Translations under genes and position numbers: made by a program
Part shown: piece by piece, positions 1-11,815 of the stretch
Layout of the letters: each line of letters opens with the position of its first letter
Position numbering within the stretch: the first letter of the stretch is position 1
Assembly (NCBI GenBank): GCA_963675135.1
Contig: OY776121.1
Location: 76,902,875-76,966,874, forward strand
Origin: Galeopsis tetrahit
Taxonomy: Eukaryota > Streptophyta > Magnoliopsida > Lamiales > Lamiaceae
Direction: 5' to 3'
DNA: 64,000 nt
The notes under the pieces: model-generated
The model's input: only the letters and a program-made list of their open reading frames with translations
What the model was told of the DNA's origin: nothing
Databases searched by the model: none

Positions 1-890
1 TTTTGACGTAAATTTAATACAAATAAATTTAGATTATATGAATTTTCATTATATAAATAAATACTCTTATTTGGACTTTTTTATATGATTTTTTTTTTGT
101 TCTCTCTTTATATGAAAACTGTTTTCCATAGAAGAAGAAGAATTTGTTTGTGCAAATTAGTTTTTAATAAGTAGAATAAAATTAAATCAAAAGAGTATTT
201 AATGAAAAACGAAAGTAACAATGCATGAACTAATTCCAAAAAAATAATATCCCTTCTAAGTTGACTACCCATTATATTTTGGACACGGATCCGTTCAAAT
301 AAAATGTGTATTTGTTTTCATTTTTCAGTTGACCGCATAAGTGCATATTATTTTTTAAAATATATTCCATTCCACTTACTTGAGACCTTCTACATGTAGT
401 CAAGGTGTCGTAATAACTACCGTAGTCAGTTAATCTAAACCATTAAAAATTTAATCTAAAGGCTTAAACTTGATAACCTGTTACATTTTGTACAATTTAC
501 GATATGTATTCATCTGATGTGTCGTAATGTATCATAAATTTGTATTTTCTATTAAATTAAATTAATTAAAATATATTGTTGTAAAATTACATTTTTATCC
601 TTATACAATAAAATAATTTATTATATTTATTAATGTAATTAAAATATGTAATGTTAAAATTACATGTTTACCCTTATAATATTAATAACAATAAATAAAT
701 CAAATCAATTTATTAACAAAAAAAACAAATCAAATCAGTGAGAAAAACTCATTCTTACTTCAAACATTTGCTTTAAACCTGCTAATGGCAATTGAGAGCT
801 TCAAACTGAATCAATTTGGGGAGAAATAAGTCATTCTCAAACATCTTAAGAATTGTGCCGACTAATTGGAATTGAGAAAGAAAAAAGGGT
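1..890. other. AT-rich intergenic DNA
   Basis: No credible gene. The stretch is strongly AT-rich. It contains two loose copies of a segment around a run reading 'aaaattaca' followed by 'ccttata' (about 583-608 and 655-682). I see no intact terminal repeats or coding signal. Confidence 0.6.
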
Positions 891-2762
891 GATACTTGGG
901 TACACTCGCATGTACCCTACCCCTAATTTTAATTTTAATTATTTATTTATATTTTATCTGCACCCATTAATTTAATGAGTTCACCCCAAATTATATTTGT
1001 ACTACAGTTATCTGCACACACTCATTTTATGAGTTCACCCCCATATCATTTCTTTTTTACAACAGTTATCTACACCCGCTAATTTTATGAGTTCACCCCC
1101 AAATCATTTCTTTTTTTACAAAGGTTATCTATACCTGCTCATTTTATGAGTTCACCCCCAAATTATTTTTTTACCACAGTTATCTGCACCTGCTCATTTT
1201 ATGAGTTCACCCCTAAATTTTTTTTTACCACAGTTATCTGCACCCGCTTATTTTTTGAGTTCACCCTAAAATATTTTTTTAAAAATAATTACATTTAAAA
1301 GATTATATTATTTTTTTATTAATTTACACAAAATATAATAAAATCAACCTTAATTTATACATTTACAATCTACAGTCGAGTCATTGCCGAGTCACAGTCG
1401 ATTCACCACCAAATCACCCATATTTTTAGAAAAAAATTCATAAAAACATAATTAAAAAAAAACTATCGAAATTAGGCAGCGTCGATCCGAGTGTTGCAGG
1501 CGAGCGCCGTTGATGTCGGAGAAGCTCCTGGATCGCAAACGCAAGGGAGATGGATCGTGACCGAGCTGGAAGATTATGTTGATTGTTATGGAAGTGAAGA
1601 ATCGCGATTGCAATTCGAGGAGGGGCCTCGGGCTTCAGCGGCCGAGACCGAAGCGCCGTCGTCGCCGTCGAAGGGGTGATCGGGCATGGTGGTGGCAGGG
1701 TCACCCGCCGATATGCATGGATTTCCGACAGGTCCTTTACTCATCAAATTAAAATTAAAATTCAGGTGCACCGCCGATCGGCTATAATAAAATCATACCT
1801 ATAATATTATTTCTTATTAAAATTTAAAAAATACACATGAACAATTGGAAAAGAAAGATAGGAAAATATAAAAAGGAAAAGAAAAAAAAACAAGGAAATA
1901 AAAAATTTGGAAAAAAAATTGAAAATGGAAATAAAAAAGAAAAAGAGGAGGGGGAAGAAAAATTAAAAAGAAAAAAATCGAGATTTGTGGCTAATTTCGA
2001 TAGTTTTTTACTTCCTTTGTCCAACAATTCTTTGCACTCTTTCCTTATTCGTCAGTCCCACAATTGTTTGCACTACCCAAAAAGGAAACTTTTTTCATAA
2101 ACTCCACCCTCACAATATTCACATATATACAAAAAAATGTCATTACTTTTACCATCAATCCAATCATTCACTTTACTTTATTCATAAAAGTTTATAAAAT
2201 TACCCCTCAACACTCCACTCATTACACATTTTTCTTAGTTTGCGTGTCCATAAAATGGTGCAAACAATCTTGGGACGGAGGGAGTATTAATTATATTTTT
2301 ACGCTTTTTTTAAAAATATGGGTGATTTGGTGGTGAATTGATATTTTAGAGTTTATTTTATTATATTTTGTGTAAATTAATAAAAGGATAATATAGTCTT
2401 TTAAATGTGATTATTTTTTAAAAAATATTTTGGGGTGCACTAATAAAATGTGCGAGTGTAAATAACCGTGGTAAAACAATAATTTGGGGGGTGAACTCAT
2501 AAAATGAGCAAGTGCAGATAATTGTGGTAAAAAATAATTTGGAGGTGAACTCATAAAATGAGCGGGTGTAGATAACTATTGTAAAAAAGAAATGATTTGG
2601 TGGTGAACTCATTAAATAAGCAGGTGCAGATAACTGTAGTAAAAATATGATTAGGGGGTGAATTCATTAAATTAGCGGGTGCAGATAATTGTAGTAAAAA
2701 TATGATTAGGTGGTGAATTCATTAAATTAGTGGGTGGGCACCGTACACTAGGGGTACGGGAG
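891..2762. mobile_element. Foldback / MULE-like element with inverted arms of tandem repeats
   Basis: The left arm (about 900-1440) holds about six copies of a 53-60-bp unit reading 'ttatctgcaccc...gagttcaccccc'. The right arm (about 2300-2760) holds about five copies of the same unit in inverted orientation. The inner ends also pair: 'caccaccaaatcacccat' near 1403 is the reverse complement of sequence near 2321-2338. The centre (about 1480-1770) is GC-richer than the rest of the element and resembles captured host DNA, but I do not recognise a protein in it. A Stowaway MITE is inserted in the right half. The outer ends and target duplication are not resolved, so the boundaries are approximate. 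Confidence 0.6.
2011..2284. mobile_element. Stowaway-type MITE (Tc1/mariner)
   Basis: The 5' end CTTCCTTTGTCC and the 3' end GGACGGAGGGAG are imperfect inverted repeats. TA dinucleotides flank both sides (2009-2010 and 2285-2286). Length, termini and TA target fit Stowaway. It is nested in the foldback element. Confidence 0.75.
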
Positions 2763-3479
2763 AATTTGGTAAGAAAAAAAATATAATTTTTAATTTAACT
2801 AATCTATTATTTAATTAAATTTCGGATTGATTTATTTAATTTAAAAAAAATAATATTTGTATAAAGAAAGGGTAGAATAGTAATTTTACGTAATATATAT
2901 TAAAAATAATTTAAATAAAAGAAGGGTAATATAGTAAATAACAAAATACAATTTAAAAATGATATAAATAACTTAAACTTGTATAACAAGTAACAGATCG
3001 TTACGTCGGTTACGACGCCACGTGACGCGATTCGACAAAGTGACTATGTAGTCACTTCGTAAAATGTGACTACGGTAAAAATTGCCCCACTTACTTTTAT
3101 TATTTTTAACTTTAATCTTCCCTTTATCAGTTTTATACCTAAACAAATCTGTAATATATATATATATATATATTTAAAATTTAAAGTGATAAAATAATTT
3201 TCATTTTAGAAAAGGAATAAAAAAAATCTTTCATACTTACGGGTTAACTACTTTTTTTTATAAAATATTATAATAAATTGACTTGTGTATGTATGAATCA
3301 TAAAAATAAAATATTAAATGTAATATTGTAAATATTATACAAATAGAGTTTCTAAATGACATAAAAAGTAGGTATAAAATGTTTTTTGAAAAGGAGGGAG
3401 TACGTGAAAAAGGAAAACAAATAATGTAATAAAAAAATGAGTTTTAATAATAATAAAAAAGAGAGGAGGAACAAATAAG
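2763..3479. other. AT-rich intergenic DNA with a TA microsatellite
   Basis: No gene seen. A (TA)n run lies at about 3153-3174. The right part is the likely promoter side of the FAR1-family gene, but no clear core element stands out. Confidence 0.5.
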
Positions 3480-3642
3480 CAAAATAGATGCGAAGAACAA
3501 AGGAAAACGTGTGTGTGCAGCGCTCTCTCCTCCGGCAACACTCACCTCCTAACTCCATAAAATTAGTTTCAAACAATTGAAGAAAACTCTACCCTAATTA
3601 TACGCATCTCCGGCAAAAGATATAGAGAGAATTGTCTCGGTG

Positions 3643-4572
3643 ATGATGATTATGCTGTTGCCACTCTCACAGTTGAAAATCCAGGTGAGATTTTTTGTAT
3701 TTTAATTCGCATTAATTGCAAGCTCAAATTCATGCAATTGCGCTTAAACCTCTTTCTGAAACGATTCGCATTTTCCACTTACAAGAAACGATGAAAAACC
3801 TCTTTCTTAAGGGTGCACTGATCTGTTAAGAAGATTAGATTTAGATTAAACAAAAAAAGGGAAAAGAAAATTCTTGCTTTTTGTTGGTTCTGCTCATTCC
3901 TGGATCTAGGTAGTTTAATGTCTATATGTATATAAATGCAAAATTTCATAGTTTTATGTATTTACAAATTTGGTGTGAAAGATGTCTTGAATTGTTTTTT
4001 ATTTTACGGTCGTAAATGCTTATGGAGTTTGAGAGATCCTAACCAATATTGTTCTGCGCAATGTTTAATGGATCTTTTTGCCAAAAGAAAATCATGGCTT
4101 GAGTGCTGTTTACAATTTTGTTGAGGGTACTATCAAACTTAGTCTAAAACCAGGTATTTAATTATTATATATGTGGAAACTTTGTCCACCATTCATGTTT
4201 GGAACTGAAGAGTGAGTCTTCCTGTACTGTACCTTATTGGTTCTACTTACTCTGATTGAAATGATGAAATGGAAAGCAAAGCAATGTGATCGTTTATCTT
4301 GTCATTTCCGCGATAATGCTTGTCAACTGTATCTGAAAGCAATCATAATCTCTAATGTTACTTCGAATGAAACAAGTGTGAGAATTCATTTGCAATTTGA
4401 TATGTGTATATGCTACCTTTCTTTGTTCAATATGAATGTACTTGCTTGAAGTTGTGTTTCTTTACCTTGCTTTAATTCCTCCCACATCTCACCCCCTCAT
4501 GTCTTGTCTGTTATCTCACTACTGCAGATAATTCAACAAATTAGAGAAGTTTTCTTGGTATTATTTGTTTGA
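3643..4572 (+). promoter_or_regulatory. Spliced upstream ORF in the 5' UTR of the FAR1-family gene
   Basis: A 5'-UTR exon appears to end at 3684 (donor 'ccag/gtgaga') and to join an acceptor at 4527 ('actgcag/ata'). Reading through that junction from ATG 3643 gives a 28-codon upstream ORF. It stops at TGA 4570-4572, four bases before the main ATG at 4577. The 3' part exists only after splicing. Use of this transcript start and splice is inferred. Confidence 0.45.
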
Positions 4573-4576
4573 TGAG

Positions 4577-7500
4577 ATGGGTGATGATGTTGCGGAGGTA
4601 AACATGGAAAAAAGGCAAAAAATTGGGGAAGCTCAAACACAACTTGGTGAGGATGGGGCTCAAAGTTTAAGTGGAAATTCTACCAATAAAGCTGATGATG
4701 AGAATATGAAACCATATGTTGGTATGGAATTTGAATCTCAAGAAGCTGCAAAGGATTTCTATGATGCATATTCTAGGAAAGTGGGTTTTAGCACTCATGT
4801 TGGTCAATATACTCGTGCTAAGCCCGATGGTCCAGTTGTTTCTTGGGAATTTTCTTGTTCTAGAGAGGTTTTTAAGAAAAAGAATGTTGAGAGCTGCAAT
4901 GCTATGCTTCAGATAGAGAGAAAAGATCCAGACAGTTGGGTTGTGATGAAATTTGTTGAGAAGCACAATCATTCCACTGTGAGTCCCAGCAAAGTGCATT
5001 TCCTTAGGCCTCGCAGGCACTTTGCTGGAGCTACAAAAAATGTCCTCCCTGAGACAGCTGATAACCAAAACAACGTCATGGTTTCTTTAGATGGAAACCA
5101 TGTGTTTTATGATCCTAATTATGTGGAGACAAGTCCTGTTGCCAGAAATATGACTCCTGCAGAAACGAGTCCTGTTGTTCGGACATCATCCTCCATTGAA
5201 ACAAATCGTGCCACTATGAGTTCTGTTCCTGTGATGCCACTACATTTCATTCAACCTTCTAGCAGAAGAAGAACGCTTGGAAGAGATGCTCATAACCTTC
5301 TTACTTATTTCAAGAAGATGCAGGCTGAAAACCCGGGGTTTTATTATGCCATACAGCTTGATGATGACAATCGTTTGAGCAATGTTTTCTGGGCTGATGC
5401 AAGATCAAGGTCAGCATATAGTCACTTTGGTGATGCAGTTACTTTTGACACAATGTATAGACCGAATCAATTTCAGGTTCCGTTTGCTCCCTTCACTGGA
5501 GTGAACCATCATGGGCAAATAATTTTATTTGGATGTGCACTACTTTTGGATGAATCGGAGGCGTCCTTTGCTTGGGTTTTCAAGTCTTGGCTGTCTGCAA
5601 TGAACAATCGGCCTCCTGTTTCCATAACAACTGACCAAGATAGGGCCATAAAGGCAGCAGTTCATCAGGTATTCCCTGAAACTCGTCACTGCATTTGCAA
5701 ATGGCATATCTTAAGGGAAGGCCAAGAAAGACTGGCTCATGTTCACCTTTCTCATCCTTCTTTTTATGGAGAGCTTTATAGCTGCATCAACTTTTCCGAA
5801 ACAATTGAGGATTTTGAATCGTCTTGGAGTTCTCTCCTTGATAAGTATGATATCCGGAAAAATGAGTGGCTTCAAGCTGTATATAATGCTAGAAAGCAGT
5901 GGGCTCCTGTCTTTTTTCGTGACACATTTTTTGCTGCACTTTCATCGAACCATGGAGTAAGCTCCTTTCTTGATGGATATGTGAACCAGCAGACAACAAT
6001 ACCCATGTTCTTTAAGCAGTATGAGAGGGCTTTGGAGAATTCCTTAGAAAGGGAAATAGAGGCTGAAAACTACACCATTTGTACAACGCCAGTACTGAAG
6101 ACACCGTCGCCGATGGAACAACAGGCAGCCAATTTATATACAAAAAAAGTTTTTGAGAAGTTTCAAGAGGAATTGGTTGAAACTTTTGTACACACTGCCA
6201 ACAAGATTGATGTTGATGGTGCAATAAGTAAATTTAGAGTTGCAAAATATGAGCATGATCACAAGGCTTACATTGTCTTATTGAATGTCTCTGAAATGAA
6301 TGCAAGTTGCAGTTGCCAAATGTTTGAGTATTCAGGAGTTCTCTGCAGACATATATTGACCGTCTTTACTGTCACAAATGTTCTTACAGTCCCATCACAT
6401 TATATATTGAAGAGGTGGACTAGGAATGCTAGAGCTAGCCTGGAAGACGAGCAAGATACTGGTGTACAATGTATTGAGTCTCTCACAGTTCGTTTTAACA
6501 AACTTTGTCGGGAAGCGCTACGATTTGCTGAAGAAGGAGCTATTGCTGCAGAGACCTGCAGTGCAGCCATTGATGCTTTACGAGAGGGTTCAAGGAAGAT
6601 TGCGCTGGTGAAGAAAATGGTAGCAAATGTCAAACCTCCTACATACCATGGAAGTGGAAATACCCAAGATAATGGTAACAGGAAAGCTTCTGTACCAACT
6701 CCTGATATGATCCCATCATTTTGGCCCTCGCAAGATGCTGGACCGAATCGCATTAATTTGAATGATGCTGGAGGCCCAGTCACTGATTTGGGCCAGCCCA
6801 CAATGGCACCCCTAGCTATAAACCGTGATGGTCTGCTTGCTGATAACACGGTATGAAGTAGTATGATGCTTACTGTTGGCTAATCGATATATTATAATTC
6901 AGTATTTAGATGTTACTGTTTATAGTAGTTGCTGACATATGCAGTATGATTCAGAAGGCTTTTATTGTGTTTTTGCTTCTAACTACTTTTTGGCTTTTAT
7001 AGGTAGTTCTCACTTGTTTTAAGTCCATGGCATGGGTCATTGAGGATAAGAACCCAGCAAGTAAAGTGGCTCTTATTAATTTGAAGGTGTGCAGTGATTT
7101 TTTAAGTATGCTTGTTTCTACTGTTCCTTAGTTCTTCAAGATGTTGATACATTAAGGATAAATCGACATGTCTGGTCAGGAGCTTTTAGTTAGCCCTCCT
7201 TAATGCATAAACTTTTCTGTTTTTAATATTCTTTTGTTTGTTCTCACAATACCTTTGACAACTTCCCTAGAATATTCACTTATATCTACAGTTTTGTTTG
7301 TCCAAGGCAGCTCCAAGATTATGGCAAGGCTCCCTCAGGAGAAACAGAGGTGCAGTTTAGACTTACAAGAACAACTCTGGAGCCAATGCTGAAATCCATG
7401 GCTTACATAAGCCAACAGCTTTCAACGCCCGCTAACAAGGTTGCCGTCATCAACCTAAAGGTGTTTTCTGTTGTCTTTTGGAGCTAATTCTATCTTTCAA

Positions 7501-8109
7501 AAGTATTACATGAAAAAAAAAATTATATTTTTTTGTGTTTTCATTGGTCTGTGGTGGTCAATTTTGTATTAGAATGCAAATGGTATGATTCCAGAAAACC
7601 ATAACAATTGGCTCTGGTCCTTGTTCTGCAGACTTCCTGAGCCGTCTTTCTATTTTAGTCAATGAAATTCGTCTTAATGAAGATATAACTTTTTTGACCT
7701 GGGCTTTCAATATATTCTATGGATCTATCATTCAACTATTTCTATCTTTGAATTTTAGAATACTGGAGAAGTACAATACTACAATAGGAACATTTCTGCA
7801 GTCTAATTAACTATATATATATATTTATTTATTTTTTCTGGAGACTTTATGATTGATAGGCAAGAACCATAGACAATCTTGTTGATTATTTAGAGTGGCA
7901 AGAAGCATAATAATAACAAGTATAGAAGATGTTACTATCATACCGTTGTACAGTTAGTTAATATTTTAATTTCACCTAAAATGTCATTTTTTGCTCTTCA
8001 GCTCCAGGACACCACCACGACAGGAGAATCGGAGATCAAATTTCAAGTTTCAAAAGATACTTTAGGTTCAATGTTAAGATCGATGGCATATATCAGAGAG
8101 CAACTATGA
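4577..8109 (+). CDS. FRS3: FAR1/FHY3-family transcription factor, FRS3-like
   Basis: Transposase-derived nuclear DNA-binding protein of the FHY3/FAR1 family. The coding exons I reconstruct are 4577-6850, 7003-7086, 7311-7460 and 8002-8109. All junctions are phase 0 with GT/AG borders, giving about 871 aa. The start is ATG 4577; an upstream in-frame TTG is not a credible start. Order of domains: FAR1 zinc-binding DNA-binding domain (about 47-150), MULE-type transposase core (about 285-380, with Asp in 'TFDT' and 'TDQD'), then a SWIM zinc finger 'CSCQMFEYSGVLCRH' (about 577-591). The three short 3' exons encode repeats of a 'SMAYI...VAVINLK' module that I associate with the FRS3 branch. If the first intron is retained, the protein ends at 6856 and lacks this tail. 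The family is certain; the FRS3 assignment is from recall. Confidence 0.88.
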
Positions 8110-9160
8110 TATGTAAGCTCTGTATTCCTTTACCATTTTCCCTCTCCTGTAAACCATTTGGTGTCATTAGCCACTTGCTTTCTGGTTTTACATATTTCCT
8201 TCCTGTTATTTTGTGGGAAAACCTGCAGTTACGATAAACGTAGTTTATGAGGAACTTCTTGTTGCTATTATTTGATAGAGAATTTTCATTTTGGGCAGCA
8301 AGCAGCAAAAAACGAAAGATCTCTGGCGATATCTTATCAATGGTAAATCGTATTTTTGTACGTGTAGCAGAGGAAACCAAGGTTTGTTTGTTCATCTTAA
8401 CAATTTTTCCTAGGCATTGTTGTTTGATTGCAGCCATTTAGTTTAATTTCCACGGTAGCTTTTTTCTCCTTCCCTCTCTAACCTAATCTGTAGATTACTC
8501 CATTGCTGTATATGCCAGTTATTGAAGAATACAGACTGTTCTGAACTTCTGCTGTATGTATAATGTAATTTATTCTTGTACGAATTAGGTAGCTTCTGTT
8601 AATTATCCTCATTTGTTTGTAGATATTATTATTATTAGTGAGACACTTCGCTCATATGCTTCACTTTGATAAATATCTTAAATGCCATTTGTTTAACTGT
8701 GCAACATTTGATTTTACATATACTCTTAGCTTCTGCTGTTCTATTGTGATCCATGGATGCAGTCATCGGTCATTGTGTTGGATCAGGTATGTGAGATGAT
8801 CTCATGTATGAAACAACAGAACTCCCACTTTTGTATTTACACCTTACGTTGCTTCAAAAACACGGCCCATTTGACATGCTATGCTTGTTTTGAAACTTTA
8901 GAAATATTAGCAAATTGTAAAGCTTAGATATCGCATATTCATAAAAATTGTGAACAATTTGCTGTCGTAGCTGAAGGACTAATCTGAGGCGAGTCAACAA
9001 AAATAATTATGCATAATATTTAGTGAGAGCACTAATGGTGATACATAAACAAGCTGCATCACTGGTGAATAACTGTGTCTTAAAAGCAGCATATAATATA
9101 ATTATAATACTATAAGTTTGTGTAGAGAAAGAGCAGTCTTTGTTTCTTAGGATTCGAAGA
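8110..9160. other. Convergent 3' region between FRS and CCaMK genes
   Basis: Downstream of the FRS stop (+) and of the CCaMK stop (-). The two genes converge here, so this should hold both 3' UTRs. No further coding exon, RNA gene or transposon end is evident. Confidence 0.5.
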
Positions 9161-11161
9161 CTAAGTTGAACGTAGAGAAGAGAGGACTACATCTTGAAGA
9201 GAGCTGTCTCTCTTCATAGCAGCCTTAAACTCTTCAAACGTAACTTTCCCGTCGTTGTTGGCATCCATCAGATCGAATATCTCGTCTAGCTTCCCCGGTT
9301 CTGTGATGTCCATTGGAAGGTAGTCGTCTGGCAAAGCCTACTTGCACAGAAAAATGAAGAATAAAAGGTGGTAACTTTACTTGAGTTATGGAGTATTAAT
9401 TAACATATTGATGATGAGTTACCCTTAGCAGTGATGCCAGCTCTTCTTTGCTGATGCAACCCGAACGATCCGTGTCATACATCTGATCATCACATATATA
9501 CGTATAAATAGATAGATAGATAGACATATAGATATAAGTTTTAAGGTATAGAATGTACTTGAAAACATAGGCGTAGTGCATCATCGCCTTGCGAGTATTT
9601 GAGACATGAGAAGCCTCCGATAATTTCTCTCATGTCAACTGTCCCGTCTCTGTTGTTATCGAACAGATCAAATATGCGCGGTGCTAGAGGCACCAACGAT
9701 AACATCTCCATTGCTTTCAACACCTCTTCAAACTCTTCTAATGTTGCGTTATCACCCTTACATCTGCACTTTCCCAATCCCTAACAATCAATTGCTGGAA
9801 ACCCAGACTAATATATGATGAATTCTTTAGTCTTTACTTACACTTTCTTGAAATTTGTACTCAGATTCTCGAGTTCCTCTGGTTTCAGATCATAAGACCC
9901 CATCAAATTCTTGAGCTTTTTTGTTCTCAACGAAAAGCTGCTGCTTAGAACACTTGCCATAGCAGCTGCACGAAACTTGCGCCTCGCGTTGAAACTTTGT
10001 AACCGTGAAACTATTTCTGCATCCAACTGTTCTTCCTTTGCAAGATCCCCAGTCACCCAAGGATGCTGAACAATCTACAGATAAGATTCAAAGTGTTAGT
10101 CTTGCCGCTTTTCTTGATTTTATACGGACAGGTTTACGTGAAGACACCTCTTCAGCACTTGGTCTCAAGTTGGGATCGACTTTCAGAAGACTTGAGATTA
10201 GCTGTTTTACTGACGATGAAATGTTCTTCCATGTTTTCTCATAGAAACTGAATTGTCCCTGCACACAAAACACAGAGTTAAAGAAACATTCATTCATTCA
10301 ACTTGAGTGTTAATTTGACAGCATACACTTAGTATCATCTGCTGTTTTTGCCGGTTTGTTTGTGCAATGAAAGGGGGATACCTGGTAGAAAATTAGAAAT
10401 GAAAAATGCCATTAGTGCATGATAGTAAAATTCAACAAAAACAAAATTTAATGAAATCTCCAAACTCACCCTGATAGGAGAATGTAGAGAATGACACCAA
10501 GTGACCAGATATCACTTTTCGGAGTGACTTTATCGCCTGACAGCACCTCCGGAGAAACATAATCTATCGAACCAAACAACCCCACAACAGGATCAGTGAA
10601 ATCCTCCACAGAACTGAGTCCAAAATCCATGATCTTCAACGCAGAATCCTCGTCTTTGCTCAAGAAAAGGCAGTTCTCTGGCTTCAAGTCCCTATGAACA
10701 ATACTAGCCCGATGCAGGGCTGCTAGCCCTGCAGCAATCTGCTTCACAACTCCAGCAGCCTCAACTTCATTGTACCTTGCCTGAGCCACAATCCTGTCGA
10801 ACAGCTCGCCACCTGAACAAAGCTCCAGTATCAGATGAACTCCCCCAGTGTCCTCACACACGTCGTACAGATGGATGACGTTTGGATGAGGTGAGACGTC
10901 CTCAACAATCTTTCTCATCACCACGAGTTCGTTTGTAAGCAATGCATCTGATATGAGGGACTGTTTGGTCATTGAAACTTTGGTGGTTGAGTTTGAAGGC
11001 ATCAAAGGGGTGAATCTTCTTAGTGTTTTCACAGCTACATGATTGTTTTCTCCGCTTTTCGATTTTTCGATTCCTCGTCTCACGACTGAGAATCCTCCCC
11101 TGCCCAGAATCTCTGTGATTTCATATTCATCAGTTAGAGATTTTCTTGTTCCCTGCCCCAT
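9161..11161 (-). CDS. CCaMK: Calcium- and calmodulin-dependent protein kinase (CCaMK/DMI3)
   Basis: Nuclear Ser/Thr kinase that decodes symbiotic calcium spiking, upstream of CYCLOPS, for mycorrhiza and nodulation. The exons I reconstruct, in order of translation, are 11161-10470, 10381-10327, 10258-10148, 10074-9842, 9763-9559, 9482-9423 and 9337-9161, giving about 510 aa against roughly 515-520 for the family. Visible parts: Gly-rich loop 'GRGGFSVV' (20-27), catalytic Lys45, 'HRDLKPEN', 'DFG', the regulatory Thr in 'FYEKTW' (Thr258 here), a basic calmodulin-binding segment (about 309-345), and three EF-hand loops beginning DNNRDG, DTDRSG and DANNDG, each 12 residues ending in Glu. Exon 5 uses the acceptor at 9764, which restores the conserved 'FKKVCKGDN' reading. 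Introns are short (68-88 bp). No defect seen. The N-terminal 'MGQGTRK' could be myristoylated (inference). Confidence 0.93.
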
Positions 11162-11815
11162 AAGTGGTAAGAAATGAGTTTGAAGGAGAGAGAAGGGGTT
11201 CTTTAGGTATGAAGTTCACAAGTCAACAATGGGGAGAGAGGTGATTGAGGAAGACAAGTTTAGCAGAGTTTAATAATGTAAGATGGGGTGGTTAGACACG
11301 GATTTGCATCAGCACTTTTATTCGTTTAGCATAATTAATTTGTTTTTTGTATGAATGACATACAAATGTCTACTAGGAAAATGTACACAAGAAAATAGGT
11401 GAGGAGAAGGGGACAAAAGACTTGGTCAATAATACAACGTTTGGAGTTTTTTGTGCTAATCTTGAAATTTTATTAATTCACTTATTATTAGGCTCTTTAT
11501 GACAGGTTTAACCTGGCCTTCATCTCCCCAAATGGCACAAATGCAAAGTTCAGACAAGATCATAACAACAAACGAAGACATTATAAGTCAACTTTGCATC
11601 CTTAACATACTTTTATATCACCATTTCAAACCACAAGATGGAAGATCTCATCCTAGCCTAGTATCTTCCTCATTATTACATTCAATACAATAAGTTCAAA
11701 GGCACTCTGATTACACTTACTTTATCTACAATACTGCAAATATTACTACATCAATAAAGTTAACACAAGATGATATGGCCCTGGTATAACCATTTCTCCG
11801 ATGAGCACTCCAGGT
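11162..11815 (-). promoter_or_regulatory. Compact CCaMK upstream region / EIL 3' region
   Basis: Only 654 bp separate the EIL stop codon from the CCaMK ATG; both genes run on the minus strand. A minus-strand AATAAA-like signal lies at about 11469-11474. If used, it leaves about 300 bp for the CCaMK promoter. No coding exon is seen here. Confidence 0.45.

Noticed and set aside
4565..4576. FRS start four codons upstream (TTG)
   Set aside because: The codon at 4565 is TTG; the first in-frame ATG is 4577.
9764..9782. Alternative CCaMK exon 5 start giving an inserted 'GLGKCR' segment
   Set aside because: The acceptor at 9764 joins the good GTAAGT donor at 9841 and restores the family reading 'FKKVCKGDN'.
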